Shown here: positions 35,703 to 44,746 of the stretch, piece by piece
Position numbering within the stretch: position 1 is the stretch's first letter
Layout of the letters: every line of letters begins with the position of its first letter
Source of the DNA: Lachnospiraceae bacterium C6A11
Lineage (GTDB): Bacteria; Bacillota; Clostridia; Lachnospirales; Lachnospiraceae
Assembly (NCBI GenBank): GCA_000702245.1
Contig: JNKY01000015.1
Location: forward strand, 124,001-188,000
Direction of reading: 5' to 3'
Length of the DNA: 64,000 bases
Position numbers and translations under genes: made by a program
Notes under the pieces: model-generated
Seen by the model: only the letters and a program-made list of their open reading frames with translations
Told to the model about the DNA's origin: nothing
The model's database searches: none

Positions 35703-37418
35703 TTACATCTGCTCAACAACGCCGATGCCGAGAAGATCAAGAGCATCTCTAAGAGTCTTACGTGTGATCTTAACAAGTGCAAGGCGGGCATTCTTAACTG
35801 CTTCATCATCTATATTGATACGATTTACAGTGTAGAACTTGTTGAATGCCTGAGCAACATCTACAGCAAACCTTGCTACGATTGATGGTTCATATTTCTC
35901 AGAAGCATCCTTAACAACCTCTGGGAAGCGGATGATCTCTTTAAGAAGATCAACAGATGCTTCATCTGTAAGTACAGAATAATCGATATTTGCAAGATCA
36001 ATAGCTGAAAATGCTGATGAATCAGAAGATTCATATGCTTTTCTAAGGATACTTGAGCATCTAGCGTATGTATACTGAACATATGGACCGGTTTCACCGT
36101 CAAAGTTGAGGAGTTTCTCCCAACGGAAGCTTACATCTTTGATTCTCTGATTGTAGAGATCGTTGAATATAACTGCTCCGACACCAACTATACGTGCAAC
36201 CTCATCCTTGTCCTCAAGATCAGGATTCTTCTCATTGATTGTTTCCTTGATCTTAGAGATAGCCTCAAGAAGAATGTCCTCAGCATAAATAACATTTCCA
36301 TCTCTTGTTGAAAGCTTTGCACCATCCAGACTTACAAGTCCATAAGGAATATGTACGAGCTGATCCTTAGCCCACTCATTTCCGAGAAGCTCAACTACCT
36401 TAAATACCTGAGCGAAGTGAAGCTTCTGCTCCTGGCCTGTAACATAGAGAGCTTTAACGAAATTATATGTATTTTTACGGTAGAAGATAGCAGCCAGGTC
36501 TCTTGTTGCATATATTGAAGAACCATCATTCTTAAGAATAAGACATGGAGCCATATTATATGCTTCAAGATCTACTATCTTAGCACCTTCACTTTCAGTA
36601 AGGAGGTTTGCATCTGTAAGCTTCTGAACTATATCACCGGTCATATTTCTATAGAAGCTTTCACCGGTAAAATGATCGAAATCAAGGCCGAGGAGCTGAT
36701 AAGTACGCTTGTACTCTGTAAGGCTGATGTCTACAAACCATTTCCAGATGGCAAGTGCTTCTTCATCGCCCTGTTCCATCTTAACAAACCATGCTCTTGC
36801 CTCGTCATTTAACTCAGGATTCTCATCAGCTGCTTTGTGGAAAGCAACATAGAGGCGCATAAGCTCTTCTACACCTTTTTCCTTAACGGTAGCTTCATCG
36901 CCCCAATTCTTATATGCAACGATAAGCTTGCCAAACTGTGTACCCCAGTCGCCAAGGTGATTGATCCTTTCAACCTTATATCCAAGCTTTGAATAGATCT
37001 TATAAAGTGAATTTCCGATGATAGTAGTACGAAGGTGACCAACGTGGAAATTCTTGGCAACGTTTGGTGAAGAATAATCTATACAGATAGTCTTTCCGGT
37101 TCCTTCTTCAGATGAACCAAAGTTTTCAGCTGCTGAAGCCTCAACCATAGACTTAACAAATGCATCTTTACGAAGATAGAAGTTAAGGTATGCACCTTTA
37201 ACATCGATATGATCGATAAAATCAAGCTCGCCAATCTCATTTGCAATATCTGCAGCGATCATAGGAGGTGCTTTATGAAGTTCCTTTGCAAGTCTGAAGC
37301 AAGGGAATGCAAAGTCACCCATTTCCGGTTTTGGAGGTATTTCTATCATAGAAGAGATGTCTTCCTGTGATAAAAATGGAATCTTTTCATTTAATAATGT
37401 GATGATCTTGTTTTTCAT
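35703..37418 (-). CDS. argS: Arginine--tRNA ligase
   Basis: 571 residues. N-terminal Arg-S domain (MIEIPPKPEMGDFAFPCF), class I HIGH-type motif in SSPNVAKNFHVGHLRTTIIG, and the KMSKS region replaced by KLSTRDGN, as is common in ArgS. The C-terminal anticodon domain (VQYTYARCSSILRKA) is complete. It attaches arginine to tRNA-Arg. Monocistronic with its own terminator; the 211-bp gap upstream holds no T-box that I can see. Confidence 0.97.
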   Translation of the reverse strand: MKNKIITLLNEKIPFLSQEDISSMIEIPPKPEMGDFAFPCFRLAKELHKAPPMIAADIANEIGELDFIDHIDVKGAYLNFYLRKDAFVKSMVEASAAENFGSSEEGTGKTICIDYSSPNVAKNFHVGHLRTTIIGNSLYKIYSKLGYKVERINHLGDWGTQFGKLIVAYKNWGDEATVKEKGVEELMRLYVAFHKAADENPELNDEARAWFVKMEQGDEEALAIWKWFVDISLTEYKRTYQLLGLDFDHFTGESFYRNMTGDIVQKLTDANLLTESEGAKIVDLEAYNMAPCLILKNDGSSIYATRDLAAIFYRKNTYNFVKALYVTGQEQKLHFAQVFKVVELLGNEWAKDQLVHIPYGLVSLDGAKLSTRDGNVIYAEDILLEAISKIKETINEKNPDLEDKDEVARIVGVGAVIFNDLYNQRIKDVSFRWEKLLNFDGETGPYVQYTYARCSSILRKAYESSDSSAFSAIDLANIDYSVLTDEASVDLLKEIIRFPEVVKDASEKYEPSIVARFAVDVAQAFNKFYTVNRINIDDEAVKNARLALVKITRKTLRDALDLLGIGVVEQM

Positions 37419-37629
37419 TTCGTTTTATCCTTATATATTTTATATTCTTTGATAATCAATAGAGACATCAATTATTATAATCTTGTTAATGTAATGAATA
37501 AAATTAGTTATCGGTATTGGTTGATAAATAAGCATAATTGTTGATAAGTATATGCAATTTATCATAAATTGTTATTCTGGGATGCACACAATAACGGTTT
37601 ACATAATCAGTTGGCATAACGCCAATTAA
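37419..37629. promoter_or_regulatory. Gap upstream of argS with an isolated DnaA box
   Basis: AT-rich spacer. One perfect inverted DnaA box (TGTTGATAA, 37539-37547) and a weaker GGTTGATAA 20 bp away lie here, about 12 kb from oriC. They could titrate DnaA or regulate argS; they could also be chance in AT-rich DNA. Confidence 0.4.
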
Positions 37630-38748
37630 CTATTTTACAGGAAATCTGAAACTAAAGGTAGTGCCTTCTTTTTTCGTTCCTTTGATATTCAGTGTTCCGT
37701 CGAGCAGGTAAATCAGCTCGTGGGCACGGTGCAGGCTGCTGTACCATGGACTCTTTCGCATATAGCTGCGTTCTATGCCCTTGCCGTTATCAGAGATCTG
37801 AACTTCTGCAGCTTCATCAGTTATGGAAACGCGGAGGCTGATCTTGCTTGCATTTGCGTGCTTATAAATATTATCAAAAGCAATCTTCAGAAGTCTGACG
37901 ATGGCAAGTGACTTTTCGTAGCTGAGCTTCTTATCATAATCGCTACATTTGATGTCGCTGTCAAGTACGCATTCCGGATGACTGTCTCTGCTGTGTGTTA
38001 CGAAATCATCGAGGATAACACCAATCGGTTGGTCGATATCAAGCTTATAGTTCATACGATTGAGAAGTGAATTGATCACCGCGGTCGTATTTTTCAGGTG
38101 GCCTGATATCTCGGTAGTTGTGAGCCTTGCACGCTCCGGATCGGAGGTAATAAGATAGCTGAGTATATCGAGGCGGTGAATATCGCTCGTAATGTCAGCT
38201 TTAACCTTTGAATCCAGGATGGTCGCATTGTAGGTATCATCGTAGGCATCGAGCATGAGGATATTTGTTCCATGCTTTGCAGCCTCGGATATTTCCGGAT
38301 CCTCTTCAACGAATTCGAAGCCTTCTTCCTCATCGTCGTCAGCGTACTTATCAAGGAAGGTTCCAAGATTGTTTATCGCTTTCTTTGCGGATGTGAGTGA
38401 AGCAAGCTTCTCAGAGATTACAAAGATCTCTCTTTCTTCCTCAGCAATCTTTGCCTCGAGAGTCTCCTTAACAAGCTTTAGGTCGTCAATCTGTGTATTT
38501 AACTCGTTTTCCTTTTCGTCCTGGTCGGTCTGCTTGATGATCGGGCTAAATACATTCTTGCGCGAGCTGGAAGGTGTTGAATAAACACTTTTAGTCCTGT
38601 AGAGCTCGTCCAGCTTGATATTTATCTCGAAGAGTTCGGTCTGGTGATCCTGGACACTTTGAAGGAGGGCGTTGCTGCTTGCCGTAAAGTGACGGAGCAT
38701 TTCGTCGTTCGACTTGATAATGTCATTTAACATTTCTTTTTTATTCAT
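37630..38748 (-). CDS. Soluble histidine-kinase-like protein (DegS/NarX type)
   Basis: 372 residues with no membrane segment. Residues about 80-150 form a coiled coil (TQIDDLKLVKETLEAKIAEE). A DIHRLDILSYL stretch near 190 may be the phospho-accepting His of a HisKA_3-like dimerisation helix. The C-terminus is a HATPase: N box RLLKIAFDNIYKHANASKI, G1 SDNGKGIERSY, G2 GTKKEGTTFSFRF. The probable partner response regulator is not in the window. The ATG overlaps the stop of the carboxypeptidase gene by 8 bp, so the two are co-translated; this hints at a cell-wall sensing link, but that is inference. An anti-sigma-type HATPase role is an alternative. Confidence 0.78.
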   Translation of the reverse strand: MNKKEMLNDIIKSNDEMLRHFTASSNALLQSVQDHQTELFEINIKLDELYRTKSVYSTPSSSRKNVFSPIIKQTDQDEKENELNTQIDDLKLVKETLEAKIAEEEREIFVISEKLASLTSAKKAINNLGTFLDKYADDDEEEGFEFVEEDPEISEAAKHGTNILMLDAYDDTYNATILDSKVKADITSDIHRLDILSYLITSDPERARLTTTEISGHLKNTTAVINSLLNRMNYKLDIDQPIGVILDDFVTHSRDSHPECVLDSDIKCSDYDKKLSYEKSLAIVRLLKIAFDNIYKHANASKISLRVSITDEAAEVQISDNGKGIERSYMRKSPWYSSLHRAHELIYLLDGTLNIKGTKKEGTTFSFRFPVK

Positions 38749-40420
38749 CTAACTTGTTCTCCCCCTTCTTTATTGTAACCGATTTCCTGCTATTTTTATG
38801 TTTTAATCTTCCGATTGATTTTGTATGCGATTTCTTCTGTGTATTTTTATCGGAGCTTGTTTTATTTTGCTTGATCATATCGGCTGATCTGTTTTTAATA
38901 TCTGCCGGTTGTTGCTTTTTACGCTTAATACGTTTCTTCTGCAGGAGATTAAACTCGATCAGAATAACGATCAAAATAATAACTATCGCTATGATTATAA
39001 TATAATAAGCGTGAAATTCAAAGTGTGGTTTCTTCGATGCCTTATTTTCTTTTACAGCCGGTGCGAGAGGGCGGAGATAATCATTATTTATGATATCCAC
39101 TTCGCCGAGGGACTGGCCTTCAAAGGAGAAGGTGATCTTACCAACAACCTCTGAGTCGGAGGTGTTGTTCATGACGACGGTCTTCTCTATATTTTCGGCG
39201 GTAATATAATTACGAACATACAACGAGTAGGAAGTATCGGTCGATAGGTTTGGAAGCCCGTGATCGATAGAGTGATAGTAGTTCGCGAGCATCGGCGAGG
39301 TTTCAGCTTCTTTATCAAAGGAGAAATTCTCAAGTGGCTGGATGATGTGGAAGCTGTCAAAGCAGAAGTCGAGCAGTGCCGCGGATTCGGTAAAGGTGGT
39401 CGATGCCGGAAGCACGTCCATCAGAACGCAGACCAGACGACGACCGTCTTTCTCCGCAAAGGTGATCAGAGTTCCGTGAGCCTCCTCGGTATATCCGGTC
39501 TTGCCGCAGACAGCGTATGGATAATAATAATCGCTTATCTCGGAAAGCATATTGTCACCGTGCCAGAGAACGCGCTCGGTATTTTTGTTGGTAGCCGGAA
39601 TCGTGTAGGTCAGAGTTGAGGAAATATCCTTGAACTCGGAATATGCATAAACCGCGCGACCGATGAGCGCCATATCATAACAGCAGGTGTAATGATCGGC
39701 GGCCGTGAGACCGCTGGCATTTGAAAAGTGCGTATTCTGGCAGCCAAGCTCCGCTGCCTTGCTGTTCATCATATCGCAGAAGCCGGAGAGGCTGCCACCG
39801 ATATGTTCAGCGATTCCGTAAGCTGCATCGTTAGCCGAATTAAGGAGCATTGCGTACATTGCATCCTTGAGATTCATCTTCTCGTCGTAGTCCAGAGCAA
39901 TATTTGAAGAGTCTGAAGGAGTGTTGTCAACGGCTTCCTTAGACATAGTTATCGTGTCGGAAAGGTTGCCTTTTTCGAGGGTTATGAGGGCGGTCATGAT
40001 CTTTGTGATACTCGCCGGATAGCGCTTCGTATATGCATCCTTCTCGTAGAGGATGGTTCCGCTGTCGATATCCATAACGATTCCTGAAAGAGTTGTTATG
40101 GCTGGCGGTGCGGTGCGGGCTGTATTTGGAAGGTTAGAGGTGTCCACGCCGGTTGTCTGGTCAGATTCTGTAGAATCAGTACCGGATCCGTCGGAGTCGG
40201 TAGTTTCGGAGGAGTCTGTATCTGTATCCTCAGACTTATCGTCATCATCTTCGCCACCATCGGTCTGACTGTCAGAACTTGTTGTTTCTTCGGTTGATTC
40301 GCCGTCCTCAGGTTCTGCGCTCACGTAAAAAGAAGTCCGGAATATAAGAAATACGGACAGAAGAGCGAGAAGTATAATGTAAAGGGGGCGTATGTTGTTT
40401 CTTCTATTATATATGGTCAT
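38741..40420 (-). CDS. D-alanyl-D-alanine carboxypeptidase (PBP5/DacF type, family S11)
   Basis: 559 residues. N-terminal membrane segment (YIILLALLSVFLIFRTSFYVSA), then a long Asp/Ser/Thr-rich extracellular linker (about 35-95). The penicillin-binding domain has SxxK in YPASITKIMTALITLE, SxN in LLNSANDAAYGIAEHIGG and KTG in VCGKTGYTEEAHGTL. A second hydrophobic segment near 470 and a basic cytoplasmic tail of about 80 residues follow; S11 enzymes usually end in an amphipathic helix, so this architecture is uncommon. It trims the pentapeptide stem of peptidoglycan. Confidence 0.92.
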   Translation of the reverse strand: MTIYNRRNNIRPLYIILLALLSVFLIFRTSFYVSAEPEDGESTEETTSSDSQTDGGEDDDDKSEDTDTDSSETTDSDGSGTDSTESDQTTGVDTSNLPNTARTAPPAITTLSGIVMDIDSGTILYEKDAYTKRYPASITKIMTALITLEKGNLSDTITMSKEAVDNTPSDSSNIALDYDEKMNLKDAMYAMLLNSANDAAYGIAEHIGGSLSGFCDMMNSKAAELGCQNTHFSNASGLTAADHYTCCYDMALIGRAVYAYSEFKDISSTLTYTIPATNKNTERVLWHGDNMLSEISDYYYPYAVCGKTGYTEEAHGTLITFAEKDGRRLVCVLMDVLPASTTFTESAALLDFCFDSFHIIQPLENFSFDKEAETSPMLANYYHSIDHGLPNLSTDTSYSLYVRNYITAENIEKTVVMNNTSDSEVVGKITFSFEGQSLGEVDIINNDYLRPLAPAVKENKASKKPHFEFHAYYIIIIAIVIILIVILIEFNLLQKKRIKRKKQQPADIKNRSADMIKQNKTSSDKNTQKKSHTKSIGRLKHKNSRKSVTIKKGENKLDE

Positions 40421-40500
40421 GGTAAAGTCTCGTTTATTAATTGATGGATATATTATCTAATATCTCTGTTGAAAATACAAGAATTATTGGATGAAAACCA

Positions 40501-40733
40501 AAACTGCGACTTCGTCGCATCATCCCCTCGACTATCGTCTCGGTGATGAACATCCGTCAAATATCTGTATACATATTTTTTGTGTAAACTGCGACTTCGT
40601 CGCATCATCCCCTCGACTGTCGTCTCGGTGATGGACATCCGTCAAATATCTGTATACATATTTTTTGTGTAAACTGCGACTTCGTCGCATCATCCCCTCG
40701 ACTATCGTCTCGGTGATGATCATTCGCCAAATA
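40501..40733. repeat. 85-bp tandem repeat array (2.7 units)
   Basis: Units start at 40501, 40586 and 40671, each with AAACTGCGACTTCGTCGC; the period is exactly 85 bp. Units 1 and 2 differ at only two visible bases, and unit 3 is cut after 63 bp and runs into a terminator hairpin. Each unit holds the hairpin GCGAC-TTC-GTCGC and a longer dyad ending CATCA / TGATG. A frame on the minus strand reads through the units, but it is repeat-derived and does not look like a gene. Confidence 0.9.
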
Positions 40734-40774
40734 AAAGCACCATCAACCATTTGTAAATGCTTGATGGTGCTTTT
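40733..40774 (-). terminator. Terminator downstream of tRNA-Lys
   Basis: Perfect 14-bp stem AAAAGCACCATCAA / TTGATGGTGCTTTT with a 14-base loop and A/T runs on both sides. It ends the tRNA-Lys transcript on the minus strand. Confidence 0.85.
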
Positions 40775-40844
40775 ACTTGGCTCATTGTTTACACAAAAAA
40801 AGAGCCAAAAACCTTGCCTACACAAAGTCCTCAGCCCTCCTGCG

Positions 40845-40917
40845 TGGGCCGCCGGGGGCTCGAACCCCGCACACCCTGATTAAGAGTCAGGTGCTCTACC
40901 AAATGAGCTAGCGGCCC
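40845..40917 (-). tRNA. tRNA-Lys (CTT)
   Basis: Acceptor GGGCCGC / GCGGCCC, anticodon loop CTCTTAA giving CTT, T-loop GGTTCGAGCCC, discriminator A. 73 nt, no encoded CCA. Confidence 0.95.
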
Positions 40918-41060
40918 TAAATTATTAAGTTTTCAGCGGTTCTTGCTGAACACTTAATGAATTATATATCAACAATTTATTAAATGCAACAGGTTTTTTC
41001 ACTTTTTTATTGTTTCGGCACTTTCTACAAATTGAAGGTCCGTTTTTGTTAGTCTTTATG

Positions 41061-41099
41061 AAAAACTCCCCATTTTTGTATCAAAAACGGGGAGTTTTA
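41061..41099 (-). terminator. Terminator of the sigma/anti-sigma/peptidase operon
   Basis: Stem AAAACTCCCC / GGGGAGTTTT with a 17-base loop, 9 bp after the lipoprotein stop; T-runs on both strands. Confidence 0.88.
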
Positions 41100-41107
41100 G
41101 GGGATTA

Positions 41108-42265
41108 TCACTCTAAACCGAACTGTTTCATGTAATCAAGATAGTCTCGGCACCATTTATACCACCCGTCCGGAAGCCATTCAGCGAACTTTTCAAATAC
41201 ATCATCGCCCGCTGCTTCCTTGATCACGCGGATTATCATATCAACATCATCGTAAGAAAAATCGTATTTTTGAGAAATCTCACATATTTTATCGATGATT
41301 TCAGGTCCGTAGGCTTCCTCAAGGAAGGTTATAAAACGGAATCCATAATGATAATGTACCTGATCGGCACTTCTTTCCTCCAAAGTAACACGTCGGAATT
41401 CCTCCTCGGGGTTCTCGAGAATCTGTGATCCGTCATATCGTGGCTCATATCCATCGATTGAAACGTATTGTATCATACTCCAGGCCGGAAAATTCTCTGT
41501 ACGTGCTAATCTGTCCTGAGCATAAAGTGCGATGCCCTCTTCAAAAGTCTGCCCAAGATTCGGTCCCTGGCGAAGCCTGAGTATGTGAGCCAGCTCGTGA
41601 TATACAGTATCAAAGGTTCCGTTATCAAAATAGAAGTCGTCATCGAAGAGCATCAATGTATTTTTGTCAGACCACTGAATCGCTCCGTCCCCGTTGTCAC
41701 GGACTATAAGTATATTGATCTTATCAAGGTCTGTATTTATTCCGTTAAAGGTATTGCCAAAATACTCGTTCAGCCAAGGCTCCTTCTCTATATACGAGGT
41801 CTTCTTAAAGGAAAGCTTATACAGCTCTTCAAGCTCACTCATTATACGGTCAAGATTCTCCGGTGTATTTCCGGGAAGCTTTGCGCCGGCTTCAACATAT
41901 AAAACGTATTTTCCTCCCAGATAGTAGGAATCCTTGTCGGCTGTAACTATTTCGTCGGCGTTACCATTGAATTCCAGAAGAGGAACTGTTGAGGCAGGAG
42001 ATGATGCTACTGTGTCCGATTTTGTATCGTTTGGTGTCGAATCTGCGGTCTGCTTTGTCTCATCATCTATCTCCGGCTCTGTATCCGGACTCATGGTCGT
42101 TTCCTCAGTGGTCACATATTCCGTTCCAAATACGATGGTAACTCCATCTACAACTGTGTAAGGCTCTGAAATCCTTTTATCTCTGGTATTATTCTCATCC
42201 TTTCCGCAAGCTGTCAGCGAACAGATCATCATTACAAGCAGAACAGCTCTTCTAAGCTTTTTCAT
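41108..42265 (-). CDS. Lipoprotein with HExxH metallopeptidase-like domain
   Basis: 385 residues from the ATG at 42265 (AAAAGGAGAA upstream). Lipobox LTAC in MMICSLTACGKDE anchors it outside the membrane. A Thr/Ser/Asp-rich linker follows to about residue 90. The centre carries VYHELAHILRLRQGPN (about 219-234) and, 17 residues on, FEEGIALYAQD, the HExxH plus downstream Glu arrangement of gluzincin peptidases. The family is not recognised beyond this. It is the last gene of an ECF sigma and anti-sigma operon; it may act in the same envelope response. It starts 21 bp after the anti-sigma stop. Confidence 0.75.
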   Translation of the reverse strand: MKKLRRAVLLVMMICSLTACGKDENNTRDKRISEPYTVVDGVTIVFGTEYVTTEETTMSPDTEPEIDDETKQTADSTPNDTKSDTVASSPASTVPLLEFNGNADEIVTADKDSYYLGGKYVLYVEAGAKLPGNTPENLDRIMSELEELYKLSFKKTSYIEKEPWLNEYFGNTFNGINTDLDKINILIVRDNGDGAIQWSDKNTLMLFDDDFYFDNGTFDTVYHELAHILRLRQGPNLGQTFEEGIALYAQDRLARTENFPAWSMIQYVSIDGYEPRYDGSQILENPEEEFRRVTLEERSADQVHYHYGFRFITFLEEAYGPEIIDKICEISQKYDFSYDDVDMIIRVIKEAAGDDVFEKFAEWLPDGWYKWCRDYLDYMKQFGLE

Positions 42266-42286
42266 AATAGTTCTCCTTTTAATCAT

Positions 42287-43141
42287 CTATTCAACCAAAA
42301 CGGTATCGAGTACTTCGTGCATCTCATCCTCGGAAAGTCCTTTGAAGGAAATATATCCGTTGGTATTATCTGTCGAGAGCATAACATAGGTGGTCACCAC
42401 ATCTTCGTTATCTTCGGCAGCTATTTCATCAACCAGATAATACTCAGTTCCCGAGGTTGAACTGTATTCGCGCTCGTTCGAGGTGTTCTGCAGCTTGATG
42501 CTGTATGCCGCATCTTCAGCGATATTTCCAGAACTGATGTCCTGATTAACAGAAAAGCATCCTTCATTATAGATGAAGGTTGCAGAAATACACTTTGTGC
42601 TGTAACCATCGCCCTCAGTTGTACTTAAGTATGCACCATCTGAGCTCAGCTCGTATTCCTTTGTAAACTTTATGCCCATCCCTGCATCCTTTAGTGCTGC
42701 CGTATAAGAATCGTAGGTGTAAGAAGTTGTTGTGTAACCGTTGACCTCCGAAACACTCTTGAATATCCAGGCAGTGTCTTCATTACCTGCTTCGGTAGCA
42801 AGGATGTTCGTTGTTACCGGCTCCTCGGTACGGCTTATGGCATCATCGTCGATATAGTCTTCATTGCCGACTGAGATCGCATGATCCGTAACCACCGGCT
42901 TCTTTAACGCCTTAACCGCCGCATAAACTCCTACCGACCCAACGCATACAACCGCAAGCGCTATGGCTGCAGCCTTCGGAAGAACATACCACTTACGCAG
43001 ACCGTTCTTATATATATTACCTTCACTTTTCTTTTCTCCGGCAAGGATCTTCTGATTAAGCTCCTCAGAAGGTTCATAGACCGGTCGAAGAGCCTTCCCT
43101 AACAGCCCTTCAAATTCTTTTCTTTCTTCTATTTCATTCAT
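42287..43141 (-). CDS. Putative membrane anti-sigma factor
   Basis: 284 residues. The first 55 are cytoplasmic and helical, then one membrane segment (AAAIALAVVCVGSVGVYAAVKAL) and an extracellular domain of about 200 residues rich in Tyr/Ser/Thr. There is no zinc-binding HxxxCxxC motif. The single-pass layout, the 8-bp overlap with an ECF sigma gene and the order sigma then membrane protein indicate an anti-sigma factor. What it senses is unknown. Function is inferred from context. Confidence 0.75.
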   Translation of the reverse strand: MNEIEERKEFEGLLGKALRPVYEPSEELNQKILAGEKKSEGNIYKNGLRKWYVLPKAAAIALAVVCVGSVGVYAAVKALKKPVVTDHAISVGNEDYIDDDAISRTEEPVTTNILATEAGNEDTAWIFKSVSEVNGYTTTSYTYDSYTAALKDAGMGIKFTKEYELSSDGAYLSTTEGDGYSTKCISATFIYNEGCFSVNQDISSGNIAEDAAYSIKLQNTSNEREYSSTSGTEYYLVDEIAAEDNEDVVTTYVMLSTDNTNGYISFKGLSEDEMHEVLDTVLVE

Positions 43142-43718
43142 ACCGTGTCAGCCTCTCTTTCAATCTGTTTTTAGCATTATGGAGTCTGCTTTTTACCGTT
43201 CCCTCCGGTATGCCGAGCGCTTCTGATATTTCTTCGATCGACAACTCCTCCATATAAAACATCAGGATGACTATGCGAAACTTGTCCGGCAGGCTCTGAA
43301 CCTCGAGCCTTATCTGCTGCAAATAAACCTTCTGCAGCGCATCGTCCTCAACCGAAGCCAGGCTGTCCGGAAGCTCCAACTCGGATATGTCCTGGAAGCA
43401 GACTGTATCAGCCTTCCTGCGCCGCCAGAGGTATTTTCGTTTCTGGTTATTCCACAGGTTTGTCGCAATCGCTAACAGATAGCTCTTCGGATTTCTGCCC
43501 GGATCTATAGAATCCTTTTCGAAAGCGGTCAAAAAAGTCTGCTGATATAGATCGTCTGCCGAGTATTTGTCCCCTGTCAGATAAATACAATAGGAATAAA
43601 TATCCTTTCCATATTCACTTATGTACTGTTCTATACCTGTCATCCCAATTCTTCCGGCCTTCGCCGCGTCCTCCTGACTCAGAAGCTGTTTTACAGCCCC
43701 CTGAAACTGATCGTGCAC
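43134..43718 (-). CDS. ECF-type RNA polymerase sigma factor
   Basis: 194 residues as listed. Region 2 (IYSYCIYLTGDKYSADDLYQ, FLTAFEK) and region 4 (LPDKFRIVILMFYMEELSIEE, IPEGTVKSRLHNAKNRLKE) are clear. The frame starts with GTG at 43718; an ATG at 43643 (MTGIEQYISEYGKD), with GGAAG 7 bases upstream, gives 169 residues and is nearer the usual ECF length. It is followed by the overlapping anti-sigma gene, so the operon is likely self-regulated. No matching promoter motif was identified. Confidence 0.92.
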   Translation of the reverse strand: MHDQFQGAVKQLLSQEDAAKAGRIGMTGIEQYISEYGKDIYSYCIYLTGDKYSADDLYQQTFLTAFEKDSIDPGRNPKSYLLAIATNLWNNQKRKYLWRRRKADTVCFQDISELELPDSLASVEDDALQKVYLQQIRLEVQSLPDKFRIVILMFYMEELSIEEISEALGIPEGTVKSRLHNAKNRLKERLTRYE

Positions 43719-43937
43719 AACCTGTATTCACTTATATATTTTCATATAAATCAATCGGGTTCATTTTTCTTTGAAATGTTTTAAAGTTTATTTGGCTTAT
43801 ATTGAATTCCGGTTTATATTTAATTTTATCATGTCTATTTTTTGTCCGTCAGATATAATAAATGCGCCCTATTACATGGACGCACTTATTAGTTTTGAAT
43901 TAAATAGTTGTTTTATATATGCTTAAATAATTATGGC

Positions 43938-44603
43938 CTACTCTTCGGTAGATTTGCCGGTTTCCGGTGGAAAAGCGACCAATCTGCAGATAGGATTGCC
44001 CATTTCGGAGAATTTCTTCTCGTATTCCGTCATGATATTTCCTTCCACGTACTCAGAATGGTGAAGATCTCTGGTGAAGTTTTCGAGCTTCCAGCCGGCC
44101 TCTTCAACCTCGACAAGCGAAAAATCAAACAGAGAAACGTTGTCAGTCTTGAAGGTTATGCCGCCTCCCGGAGCAAGTATTCCTTCGTATCTCTTAAGGA
44201 ATTGCCTTGAAGTAAGCCTTCTCTTCGCGTGTCTGTCCTTCGGCCATGGATCGGAGAAGTTGAGGTAGATGTAAGCGACCTCCTCCTTATCAAATACATT
44301 TTCTATATATTCGGCTTCCATCCTGATAAAATACAGGTTCTTCATCTCCGGCTCCAGGATCCTTTTCTCAACGGCGCGGATCAAAACACTGGAATATTTT
44401 TCGATTCCTATGTAATTGATGTCCGGATTCCTTCTTGCGAGCTCCATAATGAATGTGCCCTTGCCCATACCGATCTCGATATGGATCGGATTGTTATTTC
44501 CGAAGAATTCGTGCCATTTGCCCTTCATTCCTTCAGCATCTTTAATTGTATATTCACTTTCTGCGATGGCTTCTCTTGAGCCGGGTACATTTTTTAGTCT
44601 CAT
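43938..44603 (-). CDS. trmB: tRNA (guanine-N7)-methyltransferase
   Basis: 221 residues from the ATG at 44603, with GGAGGAAAAC directly upstream; the longer frame to 44675 has no support. SAM-binding PIHIEIGMGKGTFIMELARR, then YIYLNFSDPWPKDRHAKRRL (the TrmB hallmark) and GGGITFKTDN. It methylates G46 of tRNAs. Single gene, with a weak hairpin (43863-43884) beyond its stop. Confidence 0.96.
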   Translation of the reverse strand: MRLKNVPGSREAIAESEYTIKDAEGMKGKWHEFFGNNNPIHIEIGMGKGTFIMELARRNPDINYIGIEKYSSVLIRAVEKRILEPEMKNLYFIRMEAEYIENVFDKEEVAYIYLNFSDPWPKDRHAKRRLTSRQFLKRYEGILAPGGGITFKTDNVSLFDFSLVEVEEAGWKLENFTRDLHHSEYVEGNIMTEYEKKFSEMGNPICRLVAFPPETGKSTEE

Positions 44604-44746
44604 GTTTTCCTCCGAATATTCGTGTGTATTATATTTTGCCGGTTTGTATATTGTTGCCGGCCGTATAAGTATCATATTATGCCGGGGTGTCGGACATAGT
44701 ATTTTTTATCCGATCACATGACACAGTATATCCGACAATTATATGT

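Noticed and set aside
37419-37629. T-box leader for argS
   Set aside because: No specifier stem and no TGGNACCGCG antiterminator box were found.
40501-40733. Possible CRISPR array
   Set aside because: Units of 85 bp abut directly with no unique spacers and no cas gene nearby.
40453-40825. Open frames on the minus strand through the 85-bp repeats
   Set aside because: They repeat the same peptide because the DNA repeats, and have no ribosome site; 85 is not a multiple of three, so the frame changes between units.
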